Origin: Actinoplanes missouriensis 431
Lineage (GTDB): Bacteria > Actinomycetota > Actinomycetes > Mycobacteriales > Micromonosporaceae
NCBI RefSeq assembly: GCF_000284295.1
Contig: NC_017093.1
Span: 1,674,001 to 1,738,000 of the forward strand
Length of the DNA: 64,000 nt
Direction of reading: 5' to 3'
The position numbers and the translations under genes were made by a program. Below are positions 59,140-64,000 of the stretch, in pieces. Below the pieces are notes generated by a model. That model was not told the origin of the DNA. It saw nothing but the letters and a program-made list of their open reading frames with translations, and did not search any database. Each line of letters opens with the position of its first letter. The first letter of the stretch is position 1.

Positions 59140-59311
59140 GGATTTCTTAGACACCTCTCAGGGAAGCCGCCGGGTCGGGGAACTACTCTCGGCCGGGCGG
59201 CGCTGAGGGCGTGAATTCGGCGATGGCAATGAACTGATCAATAGCCCGGCCGCGTACCTAGGGGCGACTCCGCGTGATTGCCGAGCGGAAACCAGTACTG
59301 GAGGGCTACAC

Positions 59312-59848
59312 ATGACCGACGTGCAGACGAGGACCGAGGCCGAGACCACGCACCAGTGCGCGAGCACGGGCACGACCTCGACGCGGCGCTGCATCCTGGT
59401 CGGCGCCGGGGCGCTCGGTGCCACCGCGGTCCTGGCTGCCTGCGGCACCGACGGCACCGGCACCAACCCCAACGGCTCCGACTTCGACGCCAACCCGGCC
59501 CCGGCCGGGAGCACCGCGGCGGGCGCCGAGGGCGGCGGCGACAGCGGTGACACCGGCGGCGGCGCGGAGGTCCTGGTGGCGGCCTCCAAGGTGACCGTCG
59601 GCGGCGGTGTGATCACCGACAAGCTGGTCGTCACCCAGCCGACCGAGGGCACCTTCAAGGCGTTCAGCAAGGTCTGCACCCACCAGGGGTGCGAGGTCAG
59701 CGAGATCAAGGACGGGCAGATCATCTGCCGCTGCCACAACAGCTTCTTCTCGGTCAAGGACGGCGCTCCGACGTCGGGCCCGGCGCAGCAGCCGCTCGCC
59801 GAGACCAAGGTGGAGCTGGACGGCGACAACGTGGTCGTCTCGGCCTGA
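59312..59848 (+). CDS. Rieske [2Fe-2S] lipoprotein, Tat-exported
   Basis: A 178-residue exported iron-sulfur protein. A twin-arginine signal ([14 protein letters not shown]) ends in lipobox LAAC at Cys44. A Gly/Ala/Asp linker follows, then a Rieske domain with the cluster ligands CTHQGC and CRCHNSFFS (C-x-H...C-x-x-H). It resembles small stand-alone Rieske proteins next to cytochrome or oxidoreductase genes, but no partner is adjacent. The redox partner is unknown. It depends on Lgt for anchoring. Confidence 0.92.
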   Translation: MTDVQTRTEAETTHQCASTGTTSTRRCILVGAGALGATAVLAACGTDGTGTNPNGSDFDANPAPAGSTAAGAEGGGDSGDTGGGAEVLVAASKVTVGGGVITDKLVVTQPTEGTFKAFSKVCTHQGCEVSEIKDGQIICRCHNSFFSVKDGAPTSGPAQQPLAETKVELDGDNVVVSA

Positions 59849-59918
59849 TTCCGGGCCCTGGGCACAGGCCGGAGATCCGGCGCCGTGGCGGCGGCACCGG
59901 ACCTCCGGTCGGGCAATT

Positions 59919-59941
59919 CTGTCAGTCCCAGGCACTACTGT
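59919..59941 (+). promoter_or_regulatory. PafBC-type (RecA-NDp) promoter of uvrC
   Basis: CTGTCAGTC, 8-nt spacer, TACTGT. It matches TTGTCRGTG-N8-TANNNT with A at the R position. The uvrC GTG begins 8 bases after the -10, as at polA. Confidence 0.65.
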
Positions 59942-59948
59942 TGGAGTT

Positions 59949-62045
59949 GTGCCAGACCCGTCCACTTATCGCCCGGCTCCGGGTACCATCCCGGACTCCC
60001 CGGGCGTCTACCGTTTCCGTGACCCGGCCGGCCGGGTGATCTATGTCGGCAAGGCGAAAAGCCTGCGTAACCGGCTCAACTCCTACTTCGCCGACGTCTG
60101 GTCGCTGCACGCGCGCACCCAGCAGATGGTCACCACCGCCGGCAGTGTGGATTGGGTCACGGTCGGCACCGAGGTCGAGGCGCTGCAGCTCGAGTTCTCC
60201 TGGATCAAGGAGTTCGACCCCCGCTTCAACGTGAAGTACCGGGACGACAAGTCGTACCCGTTTCTCGCCGTCACCCTGGACGAGGAGTTCCCCCGCCTGC
60301 AGGTCATGCGCGGGGCCAAGCGCAAGGGCGTGCGCTATTTCGGGCCGTACTCGCATGCCTGGGCCATCCGCGAGACGCTCGACCTGCTGCTGCGGGTCTT
60401 CCCGGCGCGGACCTGCTCGACCGGTGTCTTCAAACGGCACGGTCAGATCGGCCGGCCCTGCCTGCTGGGTTACATCGGCAAGTGCTCGGCCCCGTGCGTC
60501 GGCCAGGTCGACGCCGAGCAGCACCGCGCCATCGTGGACGACTTCTGCGACTTCATGGCGGGCCGCACCGACGCGTTCGTCAAACGGCTCGAGCGCGACA
60601 TGATGCAGGCCTCCGAGGAGTTGGAGTTCGAGCGGGCGGCCCGGCTGCGCGACGACATCGCGGCTCTGCGCCGCGCCATGGAGAAACAGACGGTGGTGCT
60701 CGGCGACGGCACCGACGCCGACGTGGTCGCCTTCGCCGAGGACCCCCTGGAAGCGGCGGTGATGGTTTTCCATGTCCGCGACGGCCGGGTCCGTGGCCAG
60801 CGCGGCTGGGTGGTGGAGAAGGTCGAGGACCTCACCACCGGCGACCTGGTCCACCACTTCTGCACCCAGATGTACGGTGAGTCCTCCGGCGAGACCGACG
60901 TGCCCCGTGAGCTGCTCGTCCCGGCCCTGCCGGACGACGCGGACGCGCTCGCCGACTGGCTGACCGCCCGCCGCGGCAGCCGGGCCAGCCTGCGCGTGCC
61001 GCAGCGCGGTGACAAGAAATCGCTGATGGAGACCGTGGCGCGCAACGCGGCCGAGTCGCTGCAGCGGCACAAGCTGCGCCGGGCCGGCGACCTGACCACC
61101 CGTAACAAGGCGCTCGAGGAGATCGCCGAGGCGCTCGGGATGGACACCGTCCCGCTGCGCATCGAGTGCTTCGACGTGTCGCAGATCCAGGGCACCGACG
61201 TGGTCGCCTCGATGGTCGTCTTCGAGGACGGCCTGCCCCGCAAGAGTGAGTACCGGCGGTTCGCGGTCCGTGGCGCCACCGACGACCTGTCCGCGATGAG
61301 CGAGGTGCTGCGGCGGCGGTTCGCCCGGTTCAAGGCGGTTCCCGGCGCCGACGCGCCGCGCGACCAGCCGGAGTCGGACGTCGCCGACGACGCGGCGGAC
61401 GCGAAACTGCACGGGCTCGAGCCGGAGGAGTCCGAGCCGCTGCCAGGCATCGATCCGCTGACCGGCAAGGCGCGCCGCTTCGCGTACCCTCCGCAGCTCG
61501 TCGTCGTGGACGGCGGCCAGCCGCAGGTGAACGCGGTGGCCGCGGTCTTCTCCGAGCTGGGCATCACCGACGTGGCACTCTGCGGCCTGGCGAAACGGCT
61601 GGAGGAGGTCTGGGTGCCCGGCGACGACTTCCCGGTCATCCTTCCGCGTACGTCGGAGTCGCTCTACCTGCTGCAGCGGGTCCGCGACGAGGCGCACCGC
61701 TTCGCGATCACGTTCCACCGGCAGCGCCGGTCGAAACGGATGACGGCGTCCGCGCTGGACGACATCGCCGGGCTGGGCGAGGTGCGGCGCAAGGCGTTGC
61801 TGCGGCACTTCGGGTCGTTGAAACGCCTGGCCGCGGCGACCCCGGAGGAGGTCGCCGAGGTGCCGGGCATCGGGCGGCGCACGGCGGAGACGGTGCTGGC
61901 GGCCCTCAATCCGGCGGCGACCCCGGCGGCCACCCCGGCGATCCCGGCGGTGACCCCGGCGATCCCGGCGGCCGACCCGGTGGTCATCCCGGACGCCCCG
62001 GCGGCCGACTCGGTAGCCGAACCGGCGGCCGACCCGGATCGGTAG
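59949..62045 (+). CDS. uvrC: excinuclease ABC subunit C
   Basis: A 698-residue dual endonuclease that incises both sides of a UvrB-bound lesion. N-terminal GIY-YIG nuclease ([21 protein letters not shown]), UVR motif ([18 protein letters not shown], ~residues 220-240), UvrC RNase H-like nuclease ([31 protein letters not shown]) and C-terminal helix-hairpin-helix pair ([34 protein letters not shown]). An Ala/Pro-rich tail ([13 protein letters not shown] repeats) of ~45 residues ends it. GTG start directly after the promoter, probably leaderless. First gene of uvrC-rapZ-yvcK. Confidence 0.98.
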   Translation: MPDPSTYRPAPGTIPDSPGVYRFRDPAGRVIYVGKAKSLRNRLNSYFADVWSLHARTQQMVTTAGSVDWVTVGTEVEALQLEFSWIKEFDPRFNVKYRDDKSYPFLAVTLDEEFPRLQVMRGAKRKGVRYFGPYSHAWAIRETLDLLLRVFPARTCSTGVFKRHGQIGRPCLLGYIGKCSAPCVGQVDAEQHRAIVDDFCDFMAGRTDAFVKRLERDMMQASEELEFERAARLRDDIAALRRAMEKQTVVLGDGTDADVVAFAEDPLEAAVMVFHVRDGRVRGQRGWVVEKVEDLTTGDLVHHFCTQMYGESSGETDVPRELLVPALPDDADALADWLTARRGSRASLRVPQRGDKKSLMETVARNAAESLQRHKLRRAGDLTTRNKALEEIAEALGMDTVPLRIECFDVSQIQGTDVVASMVVFEDGLPRKSEYRRFAVRGATDDLSAMSEVLRRRFARFKAVPGADAPRDQPESDVADDAADAKLHGLEPEESEPLPGIDPLTGKARRFAYPPQLVVVDGGQPQVNAVAAVFSELGITDVALCGLAKRLEEVWVPGDDFPVILPRTSESLYLLQRVRDEAHRFAITFHRQRRSKRMTASALDDIAGLGEVRRKALLRHFGSLKRLAAATPEEVAEVPGIGRRTAETVLAALNPAATPAATPAIPAVTPAIPAADPVVIPDAPAADSVAEPAADPDR

Positions 62046-62177
62046 CGGACAGGCTGTCCGGCGGTCGGCCCGGTAGGTGTCGGCCTAGGATGTTGTGTCC
62101 GCTTGGTTGTGGTGCGAGGCGCCCGGGCGAGGCGCTCAGGTGAGCGGCCGCCGCGGCGCTCGGCCGGGCGGAAATCG

Positions 62178-63092
62178 ATGCAGGAACCGGCGCGGGAGGC
62201 GTGCGTGGACGAGATAGTGGAACCCGATGAGGCCGGTACCGACCTGGTGGTGGTCACCGGACTCTCCGGCGGTGGGCGCAGCACGGTGGCCCGCGCGCTG
62301 GAGAACGTCGGCTTCTACGTGGTCGACAACCTGCCGCAGGCCCTGATGCTGGAGATGGCGGAGCTGGCGTTCGCGGCCGGTGGCGCGGCCCGCCGTACCG
62401 CGATGGTGCTGGACGTCCGCAGCCGCGCGTTCTCCACCGACCTGGCCGGCGCGGTCCGTGAGCTCAAGGAGCGCGGCTTCTCGCCGCGCGTGGTGTTCGT
62501 GGACGCCGACGACGAGGTGCTGATCCGGCGGTTCGAGTCGGTGCGGCGCTCGCACCCGCTGCAGGGCGACGGGCGGCTCGCCGACGGGATCGCGGCCGAG
62601 CGCAAGCTGCTCGAGGAGGCCCGCGACCAGGCCGACGTGATCATCGATACCAGTCACCTGAACGTGAACCAGCTGCGCCGCCGGGTCGAGGAGCTGTTCA
62701 GCGGCGACGACTCGCGCCGGCTGCGGATCACGGTGCTGTCGTTCGGTTTCAAGTACGGCCTGCCGCCCGACGCCGACTACGTGCTGGACGCCCGGTTCCT
62801 GCCGAACCCGTTCTGGGTCCCCGAGCTGCGTGAGCACACCGGCCTGGAGGAGGGCGTGAGCAGTTACGTCCTGGGCCAGGAGGGCGCCGGCGAGTTCGTC
62901 GGGACGTACGCCGGGCTGATCGCGGCGACCGCGCCGGGCTTCGAGCGCGAGGGCAAGCGGTACCTGACCGTCGCCATCGGCTGCACCGGCGGCAAGCACC
63001 GCAGCGTCGCGATCGCCGAGGAGCTCACCGCGCGGCTGAACGGGATGCGTCTTTCCGCCCATACCTCGCACCGCGATCTGGGGCGCGAGTGA
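62178..63092 (+). CDS. rapZ: RapZ-family nucleotide-binding protein
   Basis: A 304-residue P-loop protein (YvcJ/RapZ). The P-loop is GLSGGGRST, with Arg in place of the Walker Lys, a variant also known in actinobacterial homologues. Other motifs: GFYVVDNLPQALM, VVFVDADDEVLIRRF, SFGFKYGLPPDADYVLDARFLPNPFW and the C-terminal IGCTGGKHRSVAIAEEL. In E. coli RapZ is an RNA adaptor for GlmZ; that role is not shown in actinobacteria. The ATG giving MQEPAREA is chosen; a later GTG is possible. Overlaps yvcK by GTGA. Confidence 0.94.
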   Translation: MQEPAREACVDEIVEPDEAGTDLVVVTGLSGGGRSTVARALENVGFYVVDNLPQALMLEMAELAFAAGGAARRTAMVLDVRSRAFSTDLAGAVRELKERGFSPRVVFVDADDEVLIRRFESVRRSHPLQGDGRLADGIAAERKLLEEARDQADVIIDTSHLNVNQLRRRVEELFSGDDSRRLRITVLSFGFKYGLPPDADYVLDARFLPNPFWVPELREHTGLEEGVSSYVLGQEGAGEFVGTYAGLIAATAPGFEREGKRYLTVAIGCTGGKHRSVAIAEELTARLNGMRLSAHTSHRDLGRE

Positions 63093-64000
63093 CGGGGGCG
63101 ACTCCGACCCGGGTGGTGGCGTTCGGCGGCGGGCACGGCTTGAGCGCCTCGCTGCGGGCGCTGCGGCGCTGTGCCCGGGACCTGGAGCTGGACATCACGG
63201 CGATAGTGACCGTGGGTGACGACGGCGGGTCCAGCGGCCGCCTGCGGGCAGAACGCGACGCGCTGCTGCCGCCGGGCGACCTGCGCCAGGCGCTCGCCGC
63301 GCTGGCCGACGACCACCCGACCACGCGGCGCACGGCGAGCCTGATGCAGCACCGGTTCGCCGCGATGCCGGCGCAGCGGCGGACGCCGGATGCCGAGCGG
63401 CGCGCCGACCGGTCGCCGGACGGCCTGGCCGGGCACGCCGTGGGCAACCTGCTGCTGCTCGGACTGATCGAGATGCTCGGCGACCCGGTGCTGGCCCTGG
63501 ACCACGCCGCCCAGATGGTCGGCGCGCGCGGCCGGGTGCTGCCGATGGCGCTGCACGCGGTGGGCATCGAGGCGGACATGGTGGGACCGGCGGGCGAGGC
63601 GGTGACCGTGCGTGGTCAGCACGCGGTCGCGGTGGCGGACGGCCGGGTGACCGCGCTGCGGCTCCATCCGGCGAACCCGCCGGCCTGTCCGGAGGCGCTC
63701 GCCGCGGTCCGCGAGGCCGACTGGCTGATCTTCGGGCCGGGCTCCTGGTACACCAGCGTGCTGCCGCACCTGCTGGTCCCGGACCTGGCCGCGGCGATCG
63801 TGGCGAGCCCGGCCCGCCGGCTGGTCACGCTCAACCTCAGCGCGGACAAGGAGACGTCCGGGCTGTCCACCGCTGATCACCTCGCCGCGCTGCACTGGTA
63901 CCTCCCCGAGCTCCGGGTCGACGCGGTGCTGGCGGACGCCAAGTGGGCGGGGGAACCGGAACCGGTCCGGGCCGCCGCGCAGGCGCTCGGAGCGGAGCTG
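63089..64000 (+). CDS. yvcK: YvcK/CofD-like protein (3' end outside window)
   Basis: 304 codons are seen before the window ends with the frame still open. The N-terminus VVAFGGGHGLSASLRALRR is the YvcK glycine-rich nucleotide-binding loop; TVGDDGGSSGRLR, GHAVGNLLLLGLIEMLGD and IFGPGSWYTSVLPHLL are family hallmarks. YvcK binds UDP-sugars and is needed for growth on gluconeogenic carbon and for cell-wall synthesis in Firmicutes and mycobacteria. The GTG start overlaps the rapZ stop. A whiA homologue would be expected next, outside the window. Confidence 0.95.
   Translation, partial: MTGATPTRVVAFGGGHGLSASLRALRRCARDLELDITAIVTVGDDGGSSGRLRAERDALLPPGDLRQALAALADDHPTTRRTASLMQHRFAAMPAQRRTPDAERRADRSPDGLAGHAVGNLLLLGLIEMLGDPVLALDHAAQMVGARGRVLPMALHAVGIEADMVGPAGEAVTVRGQHAVAVADGRVTALRLHPANPPACPEALAAVREADWLIFGPGSWYTSVLPHLLVPDLAAAIVASPARRLVTLNLSADKETSGLSTADHLAALHWYLPELRVDAVLADAKWAGEPEPVRAAAQALGAEL

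Overview
The window is chromosomal DNA of a very GC-rich actinomycete. GTG and TTG starts, ATGA/GTGA stop-start overlaps, leaderless-looking promoters, an ANTAR regulator of the PdtaR type, SigE-family sigma factor, a mycothiol-type DinB/MDMPI protein, the CoaE-GrpB fusion and the hisI-trpE-trpCBA-lgt-gltBD-pyk order all fit Actinobacteria. The family is most likely Micromonosporaceae (Actinoplanes-like). That placement is inference from gene order, not a database match.

Layout. 0-2.2 kb: the two halves of a heterodimeric ABC exporter. 2.3-5.8 kb: an S4 ribosomal protein gene divergent from a DUF2470 gene across two tandem iron-box-like operators, then a long low-complexity protein. 6.0-13.2 kb: hisI-trpE-TrpM membrane protein, then trpC-trpB-trpA and lgt. 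13.2-14.6 kb: a broken FAD monooxygenase and a GNAT acetyltransferase. 14.7-23.4 kb: gltB-gltD, then pyk-tesB. 23.5-25.5 kb: an HdeD-like membrane protein, an atypical short tRNA with anticodon CAA, and pdtaR. 25.6-31.4 kb: livHMGF with a convergent livK. 31.5-43 kb: polA, an ArsR regulator, DUF2945-DUF3140, a methyltransferase, rpsA, coaE and uvrB, with two minisatellite-like intergenic repeats. 43-49 kb: a yybP-ykoY (Mn2+) riboswitch ahead of terC, then typA, a lytic transglycosylase, a divergent L11 paralogue and a ClpP-like protein that has lost its catalytic residues. 49-56 kb: a roadblock/LC7 gene pair, a SigE-type sigma factor with its membrane partner, an MBL hydrolase with an MDMPI-like protein, rsgA followed by a 41-bp tandem repeat, and a polytopic membrane protein. 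56-64 kb: uvrA, a Rieske lipoprotein, uvrC-rapZ-yvcK (the last cut by the window end).

How it fits together. Most of the window is housekeeping: tryptophan and glutamate synthesis, glycolysis, lipoprotein maturation, branched-chain amino-acid uptake and translation. The most coherent regulatory signal is that polA, uvrB, uvrA and uvrC, scattered over 28 kb, each carry the same bipartite promoter (TGTC[G/A]-type element, 8-nt spacer, TANNNT). It matches the RecA-independent DNA-damage promoter motif served by PafBC in mycobacteria. Three of the four start codons lie 7-8 nt after the -10 element, so those mRNAs are probably leaderless. No CRISPR array, prophage, insertion sequence or biosynthetic cluster was seen. 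The less ordinary items are the iron boxes at rpsD/DUF2470, the CAA tRNA with a class I shape, the L11 paralogue without its proline switch, the dead ClpP and the riboswitch.
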